Part shown: piece by piece, positions 12,780-25,293 of the stretch
Layout of the letters: each line of letters opens with the position of its first letter
Position numbering within the stretch: position 1 is the first letter of the stretch
Assembly: GCA_035048495.1 (NCBI GenBank)
Contig: CM068553.1
Location: 15,501,190 to 15,565,189, forward strand
Length of the DNA stretch: 64,000 nt
Reading direction: 5' to 3'
DNA from: Euptelea pleiosperma
Taxonomy: Eukaryota > Streptophyta > Magnoliopsida > Ranunculales > Eupteleaceae
The notes under the pieces: generated by a model
The model's database searches: none
What the model was told of the DNA's origin: nothing
Seen by the model: the letters and a program-made list of their open reading frames with translations, nothing else
Translations under genes and position numbers: made by a program

Positions 12780-14635
12780 CTATCCTATCCCTTGTCTAGG
12801 TATACCTGTGTAGAACAGGTCTTTCTCAGTGTAGACTGAGAGAAGGGCATTGAGCTCTCTGAGCAGACCGGCAAAAGCATGGAGTTGATCTGGGAGGGAT
12901 CGAAGCTTCTCAGTAAAGATTGAGAGGAGAGTAGGAGTGGGTTCTCTGAGCAGACCCGCAAAAACATTTAGTTTAGCGGGGAGGGATAGAAGCTTCTCAG
13001 TAAAGACTGAGAGGAGAGTAGTAGTGGGTTCTCTGACCGTGGTTAGCAGAGCTGCAAACTCATTGAGTTTTGCGGGAATGTATCTGAATGGAGCAGACTC
13101 CTGCAGATCACTAATACCAAAATTGTCTGACTCTGAGATGAAGTCAGACTCAAAGTGTTCTTGACACGTGGATAATTTATCCTCGAGATAGTCCTGAATT
13201 AGACTCTCTACAGCACACGGGTCATCGATAATATCGACGTAGGGTGGCGGTTGAAAACTGTTGACCTCTCTCTCGAGGTTTTCGAATTTGAGAGGGATGT
13301 TCAAATCCCTATGCTCAATATGTTCAGCCTTGGTGGGGAGCGATAGGTCCAAGACAATAGGAATCCCATTTTTTAGATATGGCTCAATGGTAGGAATGTG
13401 GGCATCAAGTGGAGATGCAAATTTTATCAGAGATAGAGATGGAAATGGGTATCTCTATGCTCGGGTCAGAAGTCGGTGCTTTTAGGGGCACCATAGATGG
13501 AGACACGGGTTCATCACTATTATGGCTCACTCCAAGGGAGGTGGGGAAGAACGGTAGATCTAGCACAGTTGGGATCCTACGATCGAGACAAAACACAGTG
13601 TCATAAAGATCATATTCAGGGTCCAGGTTAGAAGCAGCAGTGGTAGAGTGAGAAATAGGTTGCTCTAAGGTAGGTTCAGGATGTGGTGCTTTTAAAGGCA
13701 CCGAAGATGGATACACTGGCTCCTCAATAGTCGGGCTCGATCTAGAGGTGGGTACAACTTCTATTTCTTCCTCGCAATGCTGGTACTGGGTCCAATTGTG
13801 CGGCTCCTCATTATAGACAGTGGCCTTATCACTCTCCTCAGGATAGGCTATTGGTGGGCTAGTGAAGTTGACGTCCTCTCTCGCAGTTTCTAATTGAACT
13901 AGACATTGCTCCAAGCTCTCCATAGATTGCTGTTGTTGGTGCTCTAGACCTTGGAAGTACTGTTGTTGCTGGGCAATGTATTGAGAGAGAAGGTCCTCTA
14001 GACAGGGTTTAGTAGCCAACGAAGGCGGTTCAGCCAAGGGGAGCTGAGGTGCCAACTCTTGATTGTAGTCCGACTGGGTATGAAAGTTGTAAGGTAGAGT
14101 GGAGTCTGGGACTAGCTGCTGACTCTGGAAATCCTGAGGGGCCCATTGTTGATCAGAATAATCATTATGTGGATAGGACGGGTACTGGGATTGCGAGTAT
14201 TGCCAGTCATACTCTCCATTGGGTTGATGGAACCCGGAAGGATAATTATCCTGCGGTAGTTGCTGCGGGAGGGCAGACTGTTCCCAACCAAAGTTATGGT
14301 GACTCCTATTATTCGGATAATAAGTGTTGTCATAGGAGGTCTGCATTGGAGATGGAAAGGTACAGACATCTTGCTGGATAGGAGGGTAATATCCTACAGA
14401 CTGAGAATGGTACACAGGTTGCTGGACCGCAGCACGGAAGGGCAGAGACTGAATTTTTAAGCTCTTGGAGTACAAAATTGTACTCCGAATCTCGGTGATT
14501 ATCATACCCTGTAGAAGTGTGTGAGACTGGAGTATCATGATGATACGCAGAATTGTCATACCATTGTTGAGAGTGATCACCTCGATTCTTACAAAAACTG
14601 TAGTAGGTCTCATACAGAGGCCGTTCATCTGCCAT
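12780..14635 (-). pseudogene. Long ORF of unknown function in LTR element, reverse copy (two frameshifts)
   Basis: I do not recognise the product. The frame starts at the ATG at 14635 and spans about 618 codons, with no in-frame stop until the TAA at 12780 if two indels are ignored. One extra base lies near 14437, and a 22-bp insertion lies near 13410-13432 relative to the forward copy. The first 200 codons are rich in Tyr, Gln, Ser and Pro. A Gln-rich, probably helical stretch follows (QYIAQQQQYF region), then an acidic Pro-rich section with a repeated SSVPLKAP/SMVPLKAP motif. The C-terminus has three imperfect repeats of about 30 residues around REPT..LLSVFTEKL.SLP. No CCHC knuckle, DTG/DSG protease site, YxDD or DDE integrase motif is present. 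It could be a diverged gag or a packaging/structural protein; both are guesses. Confidence 0.7.
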
Positions 14636-16438
14636 TATAGGCGATAGAGGGGTGCGGTGGACTAACTCTCAGATCGAGTCAGTAAAAGGTTAGGACAGGT
14701 CCAACCGGACTTCTACTTGGAAAAGCAAGCCCAAGATTTGGCAAAAAAAAATTGCCAAAAGGAGACACTGGAGTAGTGATTCTAAATGATGCACACCAAG
14801 CACAGATAATTCTATTCTAAACAATCAGGATATATTTTAGGCATTATCTTGTTAGTTTTGGGGTTAGAGTAGATTATGACAGTGGACGGACCACTGGTTT
14901 ATCTTTTAGCTGCCGGACTAACGGTATGCATTCAGAGGTTCTCACCAGGCTACACTCTTTAGAGCGAATCCTTTAGTACTAACTCTAGTCAACAACAAGG
15001 CAATCCGAAGCCTAGACAGACGTGCGGCACAATGGCTGTCTTAAGTACGTCCCAGACTAACCGGATTGGTCAAGTGTATAAGAAGAGTATTCCCTCGGGT
15101 TAAGCTAGGGTTGGTGCGTGTTCTTAGTCCACACGCAACTAACCGCCGAATAGTCCAAGATGCCACGTCGAGCTCAGTGTACTTGAGTAGCAGGGACTTA
15201 TGGGTGTGTTAGACAATAGGGACCCGCGCTCGTGGTCTTATTTCGATTGGATGTTAAGCGAGTTCGCTTTGTGTGGATTTTTCCTCGAACACCGGGCTAA
15301 TTGGCTCTACTTCTTGATTCTTTTTATTATAGATGGATCCTGGGGATCAATTTCAGCTGGAGTGATGAGGTGGGTGATGAAATCCCACCAGTTTCAATTT
15401 TGGAGCTGGGTTTGCTCTCTTAGAGTTGATTGATTAACGGCCACGCCCCACAAGTCGAATAATATGTATGCGAAAGCAAATAGACAAGCGGCAATGATTC
15501 ACCCAAATTGCTCTGTATCGCACTCAAGGCAAGGATAGAGACTTACCTCCCGTGGGCCACGCCACGGGGTCACCTCCGTGGGTTAGGGAGGGGTATCCTA
15601 ATGGGCTTGGGCCCGACTCCACCTCTTTGAGCTTTCGCTCTCTACCCACACTGGATCGTGTTCCTGCAGAAAAGTTAGATCGCACGGTCTAGGTATTTGG
15701 AATTCTATTTGGAAGATCCTTACCTTTTTAGGGTTCACAGAGCATGTATTGGATTTAGGCAAGTGTTTGAATTAATTTCCAAATTCGAGATGGGTTAAAA
15801 TTTAGGAATTCCCAGATTGGAAAATACCTAGATTGGAAAGTTTTCCAAACTGTGGAGATCTTCCAATAAAGATTTGATTGCGAGATCCCTTATAATTTTT
15901 GGAAAATTTCCCAAAATTGAAATTCTGCTAGATTTGGGGTGTTTCCTTTTGCAGACTTTTCCAAATTCGGAAGATTTCTAAGGATAGAAATTCTTCTAAA
16001 GAGGAAACTTCTAAGAGGGGAAACCCTAATTAAGCAGAGTTTCAAGATTTTGAAATCTTTCCAAAAATCGCAAATCCTTGAGTGGTGATTTCTAAAAATC
16101 TGCAGAATATAAAACCCTAATTTTTTTGACTTTTGATTTTATTATTTTTTTGGTATTTTTAACTTAATCTAGGGTTTCTAAAAAACCTTAGAACAAGATC
16201 TTGCAGTTATATGGAAAGCAGTAAAATTCCTAAATTATTACAAATTACACTCGGCCTTCCGAGGCATTAAAAATAGTAATTTAAAAGACTGCCAAAAATC
16301 ACTAAAAATCAAAAATAGAAAGTTTCCCGAAAAGGTCGGGCTGTCCAAATTGAGCAGCTTTCCGATTTGGCAACTTTCCAATTCCGTCTTTACGTCCTTT
16401 TTCGCACTCCCGTACACCCGAGCGGCAACGGCGCCATT
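14636..16438 (-). other. 5' leader of the reverse element with PBS
   Basis: In element orientation this lies between the LTR and the ORF. The PBS is the complement of 16421-16436 (reads TGGCGCCGTTGCCGCT), two bases from the LTR end. A candidate exon bounded by a CTGCAG-type acceptor near 15667 and a GGAG/GTAAGT donor near 15550 is shared with the forward copy. A hairpin of TTTGGCAA and TTGCCAAA lies at 14736-14758, about 100 bases upstream of the start codon. An open frame on the opposite strand (15200-15433) has no recognisable domain. Confidence 0.6.
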
Positions 16439-19343
16439 TGAAAGTAGGGTTTTTTCGCGTCGTTGGTTACAGAAACCCTAGAATCAACACATTTGTAATT
16501 TATCCGATTTTATCCTGTAAAATTAAACGATTCTTGCACAGTGGAAAGTCGGAGTCGAATCCGCACTCAGAATTAGTCGCATTAGCACAAATAAGAACAC
16601 ATTGAACACAAAAATTGCTAGAATGGTGGAGTGAGATCTAAAATAATCTTGATTGGATTTTTAACAGGACTGTGTACATTAACAATATTGATCAAAATAG
16701 GAATGAGAACTCAATAATCCAAACATAACTCATAATCAAAATTCCTTATTAAATCAGAATTGTCTACAATGCATATAATCGAGATTCAAGTAAAGCTGAT
16801 AAAAAAAAAACTAATTAGAGAGGGAGATTTTAGAGAGAGAAAATAAAAGGGATTTTTAGAGAGAGAAATAGATGGAGAGAGAGATGAATTAAGGAAAAGA
16901 CTAATCGAAACCTAGAGAGAGAAATTAAGAATAGGAGAGAAAAAAATAGAAAGAGAAAAGAAAATAAGGTAGAGAGAGAAAGTTTAGATAGAGAAAAAGA
17001 TAACTTAGAGAGAGAAAGAGGTGAGGTGAGGGAGAGAAGTAGAGGAACATACCATGAGAGATGGTTACATGGTGATGGTGGTGAGCTCGGCCCGTGTGGA
17101 GGAAGATGGTGTTGCAGTGGATCAGGTGATCCCTTTGAAGCCTTGACGGTGGGAAGAAGCATGCACCTTGCGTCAAAGGAGGGAAGGAGATCCCACGGGA
17201 TGGAAGTGCTTGTAGAGATGAAGGCGTGGGGAGAGGAGTAGTCTATTCTTGCTGGTTCGGCCAACAAGAACGGTGGTGGAGCAGGCTGGTGGCAGCGTGG
17301 TTGCTCTTCTCTTCAGGACGGCTGGGCTCGAGGAGACGATGATGGTTGTAGTGGGTAGCAGGCTTCAACGGTGATGCAGAAAAGAGGATGGTGCAGGTGT
17401 GGTTCACATACAGATGTGAGATCTAGCTGATCGGCCTGCAACTCGTGGGAGCTGCAAGTGTGGATGGAGGCGTGGGAAATCGCATGTGACAAGGGGATGA
17501 AAACGCTACTGCAGCAGGTTCGTCGGAGTTGTAACCTGCAACTCCGGCTCGGTTTGAGATGTGGGGCGGTGCAGTAGGTGATGGGAGAAGAGGAAGGTGG
17601 TCTGGAGGTGTTGCAGCAGCAAGGTGGAGCAGCAAGGAGGAGTGGTGACGCCCAGATCTCCTTCTTCCCTCTTCTTCTTTTCGTGAAGAAAATGAGGACG
17701 GTTTGGGGGTTTTCACCACCTGCAACTCTTTTGCAGGTGGGAGATGGAGCTGATGAGGAGATCCTTCAATGGTGGATGAAGCATGAAGATGGCAATGGTG
17801 GAGGCGCTGTTTCAGGCGGGCTGAGGAAGATGGAACCCACCATTCTCTCCTCTCTTACTTCTCTCCCTTTTTTTTATTTATTTTTCTGGTTTTTGTGAGA
17901 AAGGCGAGGGCGAAGCGGTGGAAGAGAGAGAGGGGATATGGAGCAGTAGCAGTGGCGGAACCAGACGGGTTCAGGTTGCCGGAGTTGCTCCTGCAACTCC
18001 GGTGAAGGCTGTGGACAAGAAGAAGAAGAAAAAAAAGAAAGAGAAGGAGAGGACGGTTCGTGGTGTGGTGAGCAGGGTGGTTGGGCAGTGGCTGGAGGAG
18101 GAGAAGAAGAACAAGAAGAGAAGATGGAGGAGAAAAACGGCCGGAGTTGCAGGCGCAACTCCGGCGAGAAAAGAGAATGAAGAAGAAAAAGAAATGAAGA
18201 AGAAGAAAGAGAGAATAAGGTAAGGGGAAGGAGAAGAAAACGTAGGGAAGGGTTTTGGGGAAGGCTTGCAAGAGATTGGAGGGGGATTAGGGTTCCAAAG
18301 AGCCCTTCTCCTTCCCCTTTTATAGCTCCCTAGTTTCCATTAATGGAAATTAGGGAATTTTTGAAATAAAAAAAATAAATTTTTTTTTTTTAAGTAAAAC
18401 TCTACTTTTCTTTGGGGAATTTCCCCATTTAGTGGACCCCCCATTTTTTAAAATTGAATTGAAATTATTTTGAAATTTACGGGGTCCACTAAATGTTCGG
18501 ACAACGGGTCGATGATGATGGGCCCGGCTACTGGCCCACATGGAATGATGATGTCCATCGTCTCACAAGATGATGTGACAGACAATCTGATGGCGATCGG
18601 ATGGATGGTGACTTGATTGGGACCCAGATTGGTAGATCGACGGATCTAGAGAGATCCAACGGTCCGGTGGAAGATCCAACGGTCAGAAAGCTAAGAGAGA
18701 TGAGACAGAGCTAATGGGCAGGAGTTCTGGGGTTAGGTCAGTAGATTCGAGGACCGAGAGATGAAGAGAGAGAGAATAAGGAGAGATGAGAGAGAAAATA
18801 TCAGAAAATATAGATAAAAGTATTGGCAGAGGGTCTGGAACCCTGGTCTTCACTGTGACCATCCTAACGCTTCTCCAGTAGAGTAGACTATCATTCTTTG
18901 CTGACTCATGTGGCTTTAAACACTTTGGTCCGTCTCTTGGTCATTGGCTCTCCTACTCTCTTCGTTTTTTGGGCCGACTTTTTGGTCCTCTTATTCAGCC
19001 CATATTTGGCCCATATCTTCTAGTCATAGCATGTGGCCTCTTTAAGCTTTGATAATGGGCTTTCCTGATCGATGTGGGCTCGCAAGTCTCGAGAATTGTC
19101 CCATCGGGGTTTCCTACGACAGAAGAAGCGCGTAATGAGACTTTATCAGAACGACTCAATGTCTAGACTTCCGAAAATGTGTTTAATGCATGCAAATATA
19201 CCATTTCGTCCAGAAAAGTGTGTTCTACACAACAAAAGAGACTCTTACGTAGAAAAGTAGATAAATAGAGCATTTTAACGTAGGAGAATGTGAAAACGCT
19301 TAAAAGATAACAGTGGAAAATACGCACTTTTAAGCGAATATCA
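16439..19343 (-). repeat. 5' LTR of the reverse element (element orientation)
   Basis: It is 2905 bp with the same ends and architecture as its partner at 7894-10823. GTTGCAG hairpins lie at 17523-17547, 17979-18002 and 18141-18164. The loop of the second hairpin is inverted relative to the partner's copy at 9434. The high overall similarity to the partner suggests a fairly recent insertion. Confidence 0.88.
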
Positions 19344-21185
19344 TCCACTAAATGGGGAAATTCCCCAAAGAAAAGTAGGGAGCTTTAAAAGGGGAAGGAG
19401 AAGGGTTCGTTTAGACCCTAATCCCTCTCCCCTCTCCTCCTTTCCCCCCACTTTCTTCTCCTCTTCTTCCTCCTTTCTTCTTCGTCTTCTTCCCCATCCT
19501 TCGTCGGAGTTGCAGGTTTGCAACTCTAGCCGTTTTTCTTCTCCTTCTTCTTTTTCTTCTTCTTCTTCTTCTTCCCACCTGCGTGCTTGTTTGCTGGCGC
19601 ATTCTCCCTATTCTCCGCCGCAGCAGCAATGCACCACCGCCTTGCAACTTTCGGCGGACTGGTTCTTGTCATAAACGGTGCTCTTCCACTGTCTTGCACC
19701 CCTCTCAACGGCTCCACCACTCTCTTCTTCTTCTTCTGTGCTACTCCTTCGTGCAGCACCACTGCTGCTGCTCCGCCCACAACAACAGATCATCTGCCAC
19801 TTGCAGCACCACCACCATCTTCCACCGCCTCCTTCTTCATCTTCTCCGCTTCCTAGCAAGGCTGCTGCTGCTGCGTGCGCCTGCACCTCCTTCCACCACT
19901 AGCACCACCTACAACACCATCTACCTCCACCTCCTTCAGTTGCAGACGGTCTTCCCATTACCAACCTGCCACACCGTGGTTCTCCATTAACTCCGGCCAT
20001 CTCACACCAGTCCGGTGACCACCACTGCTGCCGCTTACTCCACCGCCTCTCTCTTCTTCTTCACCGTTTTCAATCTAGAAAACAAACAAACAAAAAAAGA
20101 AAAAGAAAAGAAGAAGAAAGAAGAAAAGAGAAGGGAGGAGTCCTCTACCTTCTCCCTTTCCTACCTGCGACCTCACCTAAGACGTTGCTGCATCTCCCTT
20201 CAATACCGGACTACGACCCCTGCTCCACCATTCGAGCCGTTCTCACCAGCAAGTTGTTATTGCTGGAGTTGCAGGTGCAACACCAACCTGCACGTCTCTT
20301 CCATGCGTGCACCACATCCACCTCATCACCAGTGTGTGCATCCATTCACCGTCATCATCTCCTCTTTGCTGTCCGCTCCATTCACCAGCACCCCGAAGCA
20401 TACCATTGTTATCTTCTAGCACACCGGTACCACAACCAACTGGTTCACCACTTCCAAACCGTTAAGCCATTCTCCAATAGCAAAGTGGGAGGGGGTTGAT
20501 CTTTTCCATGCCAAATAGGTGCGCCTTCCTCTAAGGAAACCCTCATGTTCGAACCAGTTCGGCATCTCAATCAACACCTCCAAATTCAAAGCTTGGGTGA
20601 GTTCCTACCACTTGGCCAAGCCAACCATGGCTGACCTCCATCACTAGGCCACCCTCCGATCTATCATCAGTGGCTGATTCACACCTTTTCGGTAAGTCCA
20701 AGGGTGAGTGTTATAACTTTCTCTCTCTAGTTAATTTTCTCTCTCTAGACTTAGTTTCTCTATATCCCTAACTTTTATTGGTTTTTGGTTGGTGTTCAAA
20801 TTTGGTTTGATTATTGTAAGGATTCTTTAAGAATTAATAAAGTTGTTGTTTGGATTCCTTGGTTTAATTTTGTTTTTATGTCATTATTTGGGAAAAATTC
20901 TCTATCTACAATCACTAAGAATGTTTTAAAAATCCATCTCACCATTCTCACCCCTCCATGCTTTTCTGAGAAAAACTCATCATTTTATGTTCTTTGCTTG
21001 CGCTAACTAACCCCGAGTGCGGATCGACATCCGACACAAAACTGCTATACAAAGCCTGTAATTTTGCAGGAATTTTGAGGCTCGGATAAAATTACAAATC
21101 TTGTTGATTCTAGGGTTTCCGTAACCAACGACGCGGAAAAAACCCTACTTTCAAATGGCACCGCTGCCCAACTAGCACAAGTCAA

Positions 21186-21256
21186 AGAATTGCTCGGTTG
21201 GTAAAGCATGCAGAAGACCAAGTCAAAGACCAGGGTTCAAGACCCTCTGCGAGCAT
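21186..21256 (+). other. tRNA-like module inside the LTR
   Basis: A stretch of about 70 bases resembles a degenerate tRNA gene: an A-box-like TTGCTCGGTTGGTAAAGC, then about 25 bases on a consensus B box GGTTCAAGACC inside an arm AGGGTTCAAGACCCT. Equivalent modules occur on the minus strand at 24421-24491 and 57080-57148, with a decayed form in the subfamily-A LTRs (for example near 44010). The 5' acceptor half does not pair convincingly, so it is not called as a working tRNA. Confidence 0.5.
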
Positions 21257-21944
21257 TTTCTCTTTAAATTTTATAATATTTTCTCTCTCCTCTCTCTAAA
21301 TCTTCATCCTCTCTCTACTTCCCGATCTCAACCGTCCGATACTCCCTCCCTTTGAAATCACTGTCCTACGGCCTATCCTGTTTGATCATCACCATCTAAC
21401 TCCATTGTCTGATCGCCAATAGATCATCTGCCCTATCAATTGAATCTCACCGTCCGATCATCACACCCACTCACCACTTGATCCAGTCAAGGAACGGTTG
21501 AGCCATGAGGATAAGGTTGCCACAAGTCAAGTATGGAGCAAGGAGTACGGTGCACACCTGCACATGAGATAATGTTCCTAAGGGATGAAGTGGCATTAGA
21601 ATTTAGAAAGAAAGTGATTTACCAAAAATAGGAGTGGTTTTGAAAAATGACTTTGAAATAAATGGGTTTTTACAAATAAAAATATATTTGCCAAGATTAG
21701 AAAAATCATTTCCATAAATGTTTTCTTTAAAAAAAAAAAAAAAGGAGGGGGGATTTCCTTGTTTAGAAGGTTTCAAAGAAAGGGAGGTTTTGTTTTAGAA
21801 AGTTTTAAAAATGGTTAGAAGAAAAGTTTTTTTTAGAAGGAGGGGGCCTAATTGAGAGAGAAGAGGGGCTGGACCGAACCCTAATGTGGGTTGGCCCCGG
21901 TCCCCATATATATAGAAGGAAAAAGAGAAGAGAGAGAAGGCTGC

Positions 21945-23750
21945 TGAAAGTAGGGTTTTTCCGCGTCGTTGGTTACGGAAATCCTAGATCTCAACAATAT
22001 TTGTAATTATCCGATTCTTTTTCACTCAAATCCTGCAAAAATCACAGGGTTGTACAGTGGCTTGTGTCGGATGTCGATCCGCACTCGGGATTAGTCGGAT
22101 TAGCGCAAATAAGAACATAAAATGACGTATTTTTCACAGAAACTGCTACTGAGAAATATGGAGAGGAGAGAATGGTGATCGATTTAAAACATATGTTGGT
22201 GATTTTTTTTAAAACTTGATTTGATGATTGTAGAGAGAGATACACTGCTACTGCTAACACAAAATAATGACAAAGATCAAGTAATTGAAAATTAACAAAA
22301 CCAAACTTTTCATTAATAATGAAGCAATCTATTACATTTATTGAAATTTAAATCTACTTAAAATAAACTAAAACATTTAGATCTAGAGAGAGAGAGAGAG
22401 AGAAGATAGAGAAAGAGAGAGAATCCTAGAGAGAGAAAGTGCTATAGAGGAATTTGTAGAGAGTGAACTACCTTTCTTTAGCCTTGAGATGGATGTGGTG
22501 GCTGCGCTTGGAGAGCTCTCTCCACGTTGCTGTGCGTGGACGAAGAGAGACCCGGGGGAGGTGACTGGCGGCCTTTGGTGGCTGTTCCTCCTTGAGAAGG
22601 AGCAGGCGGTAATGGAAGAGAAGGATGGTGGCTTGAGAAGAACCCACGATGCTGGACTTGCCGGTCAAGCAGCAAGGTAGGGGCGTTCTTGATGCTGGTG
22701 GAGGTAGTGGAGAAGAACCATGGGGGTTCTCACGGTCTTGAGGCCCGTGAAGGTGAGGTAGGATAGGGGTAGCAAGAAGAGAGGGATCTTCCCTCTTTCT
22801 TCTTCTCCTTTTCTCTGTTGTTCCTTTCTTTTTTTTTTTTTCTTTTTTTTTTTTTGACTGTGGAATGGTGAAGAAGAGGAGGAGGGTGACGGTGGCTGGC
22901 TGTTGAAGGGGGCAGCGTGGATCGATGGAGGATGGAAGCTTGGAGATGGCTAAGTGCAGGGATTGGAGGAGAAAAAAACGTGGGGAGAAGAAGAGGTGGT
23001 TAATGGCTTGAGGCGGAATAAAGAGGCTCCAACGAAGATGAAGGAGAGGCTGACCGGAGTTGCAGGTCTGCAACTCCGGTGATGGAAGTTCACTCCGGCT
23101 ACACCGTTGTGCAGCCTTGCTGTTTTTGAGCAGCAAGGTGGGAGAGGAAAGGTTGGTGGAGATGCTCTTGAAGAAGGTGAAGTGGCTGTGGTTAAAGCAA
23201 TGGAGATGAAGGAAACCAGTTGGCCGGAGTTGCAGATGTTCAACTCCGGCAACAATGGTGATTCCGTAAGGGAAGCACAGACCTTAACGGCTTGCTGCTA
23301 GGAGGTGTTGCAGCTTGAGGGGGGGTTCGTGAGAAGCGCTAGGAGCGGAGGAAATGTGCAGCAGACCTTGGTTCTTTGCAACTCCGGTAGTGGAAAAAAA
23401 AACGATGCACGGTGGTTGAGGGGAGCAACACTCATCCAATGGTGGAGAGGGTTAGACTGTAGGTTGGGTGGGCGATGCTCCAGCAGTAGGGAACCAAGAA
23501 GGGGACTCTCCTTCTCCTCCTCTTCTCTCTTCTTTTTTTCTGGTTTTTTTCTTTTTTTTTTTTTTTTTTTTTGAGAACGGTTTTGCCGATTTTTGCAGAG
23601 CTTGAGGGAGAGAGGAGAACGTCTCCAATGGGCCGAGCAAATGGGGGTCGGTGTGAGGTTCTAAAAACGACACCAGAGCTGGGGGGTGGTCCCCAGTTTT
23701 TATCCCTCCCCTCTCTAGAACCCATGGGTTTCTAAATTAGAAACCCACGT

Positions 23751-23786
<36 letters not shown>

Positions 23787-24939
23787 TATTTGGAAACTCC
23801 CCTTATCAAAACGTGGGGCGCTCATCATGTGAACCATTAGGGTTTGGTCCAGCCCTCGATCAAGCCCCTAACCTTTTCGATTAAATTTATCTAAAAGAAG
23901 ACCTTTCCTTTTTTTTTTTTTTTTTTTTTTTTAAAGAGAACATGTTTAAAATAGGATTTCTTTCTTTAAAATATGAGTTGGTTCTCTAGTGGGATCATCA
24001 CCGTCGATCTCCCCCTTCTGTAGGAATGATCTTCCCAGTGGTCCACGCCTAGGCCATCGGATGGTTTTGGCCGGGAAGTCAAAGGGATGATGCCTAAAAT
24101 TATGGGCCCAGAGTGAGTTGGCCACTGGCTAGCTCGTAGACCAGTAAAATAATGGGCCAGAAGAATGGTGATTTTCCTTGCCATTGGATCGAATCATCCT
24201 TCCTGAGGATCATTTGATTTCAAGATCGGACGATGTGATGGCAATCGGATGGTAGAAGTGGATGGAGATGATCGAACGGATCATCGGACAGTGGAGATCG
24301 GCCAAGGTAGGCCGTAAGATCGAGTGATTTCGAAAGGAGAGAGGATCTGGTGGTGGATATTGAGATTAGAGAGAAAGTGAGGATTTAGAGAGAGGAGAGA
24401 GAGAAAAAGAGAAAATGCTAGTAGAGGGTCTTGAACCCTGCTCTTTGACTTGGTCTTCTTCATGCTTCACCAACTAAGCAATTCTTTGACTTGTGTTAGT
24501 TGGTCAAGCTTTAATGCCTTTATTCTCTTCTCTTGGGGCTTGATTCTTTCTCTCTCTTGGTCTTTTCCCAGGCTCTTCCGACTCTCTAGCTTTTCCCGCT
24601 CTTGGTCTACATTTTCTTATCCTCAGCCTACTGGCTCATGAGCTGTGATTATAGGTTCTGGAGGTTGGTTGTGGGCCCGCATTGTCGAGAATTGTCCCAT
24701 CGGGGTTTCCTGCGACAGAAGAAGCGCGTAATGAGACTTTAATCAGAACGGCTTAATATTTAGACTTTTGAAAATGTGTTTAATGCATGCAAATATACCA
24801 TTTCGTCCAGAAAAGTGTGTTCTACGCAACAGAAGAGACTCTTACGTAGAAAAGTAGGTAAATAGAGTATTTTACGTAGGAGAATGCAATAACGCTAAAA
24901 GGATAATTGCTTAAAATAAGCACTTTTGAGCGAATATCA
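21945..24939 (-). repeat. Solo LTR (subfamily B), reverse
   Basis: It is 2995 bp, TG...CA in the complement, with a perfect 5-bp target duplication GCTGC at 21940-21944 and 24940-24944. Intra-element recombination between two LTRs is the usual origin of such a structure. It contains hairpins at 23054-23079 and 23224-23249, poly(T) runs near 22827, 23560, 23760 and 23910, and the tRNA-like module at 24421-24491. Confidence 0.88.
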
Positions 24940-25293
24940 GCTGCCACATTCTATTCTCTCCCAAGCTCCAACCCAGCCGTCATCTCACTTTGAGGAGGGT
25001 TCTTGCTGCTCCTCCCACTTACTTCTCTCTCCTCAACCACTTCTCCTCATTGCTCCAAAACCCTAAGCCACCCCATGCATGATCGTCTCCTCCATCAATC
25101 CACAGCCGCCCCATCCAGCCTTCATCTTCTCCCAAGATCTCCTCTTCTCTCCCTCTACTAAAAGCCAGCAAAAAAATCCAGCACCCCTCCATTGTCTCCC
25201 AGCTGGAAGTTCAAGGCATCATCGCCCTCATCTCAACGCTGCTACCACACGCAGGTAAGGTAAGAGATTCTAACCTTTAACGACCTGCAACTA

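Larger units (their letters stand above)
7894..19343 (-). mobile_element. Complete non-autonomous LTR retrotransposon, reverse copy
   Basis: It is an 11.45-kb element with LTRs 7894-10823 and 16439-19343. The 5-bp target duplication TCCAC lies at 7889-7893 and 19344-19348, and the ends are TG...CA. Read on the minus strand the order is LTR, PBS (16421-16436), a long leader, one long ORF (14635 down to 12780), a non-coding 3' internal region and a purine-rich tract next to the LTR at 10824. I see no gag zinc knuckle, protease, reverse transcriptase, RNase H or integrase motif in any frame, so it fits the LARD (large retrotransposon derivative) class and must use proteins from another element. 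The PBS type (TGGCGCCGTTGCCG) is one I associate with plant Ty3/gypsy Athila/Tat-type elements; that assignment is an inference. Confidence 0.88.
6982..21165 (+). repeat. LTR plus PBS stub, inserted in LTR B and itself interrupted
   Basis: A subfamily-A LTR runs 6982-7893 and 19349-21153 (about 2.7 kb in total). Twelve bases follow, starting AATGGCACC, that resemble the PBS start. The unit is flanked by an identical 21-bp direct repeat (6961-6981 and 21166-21186) instead of the usual 5-bp target duplication. The complete reverse element 7894-19343 lies inside it. It is neither an ordinary solo LTR nor an intact element. Confidence 0.65.

Noticed and set aside
15200..15433. Open frame antisense to the LTR-element leader, repeated at 47252-47449
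   Set aside because: It is shared by both copies, but the copies are young and similar, so conservation says little. It has no domain and is antisense to the transcript.
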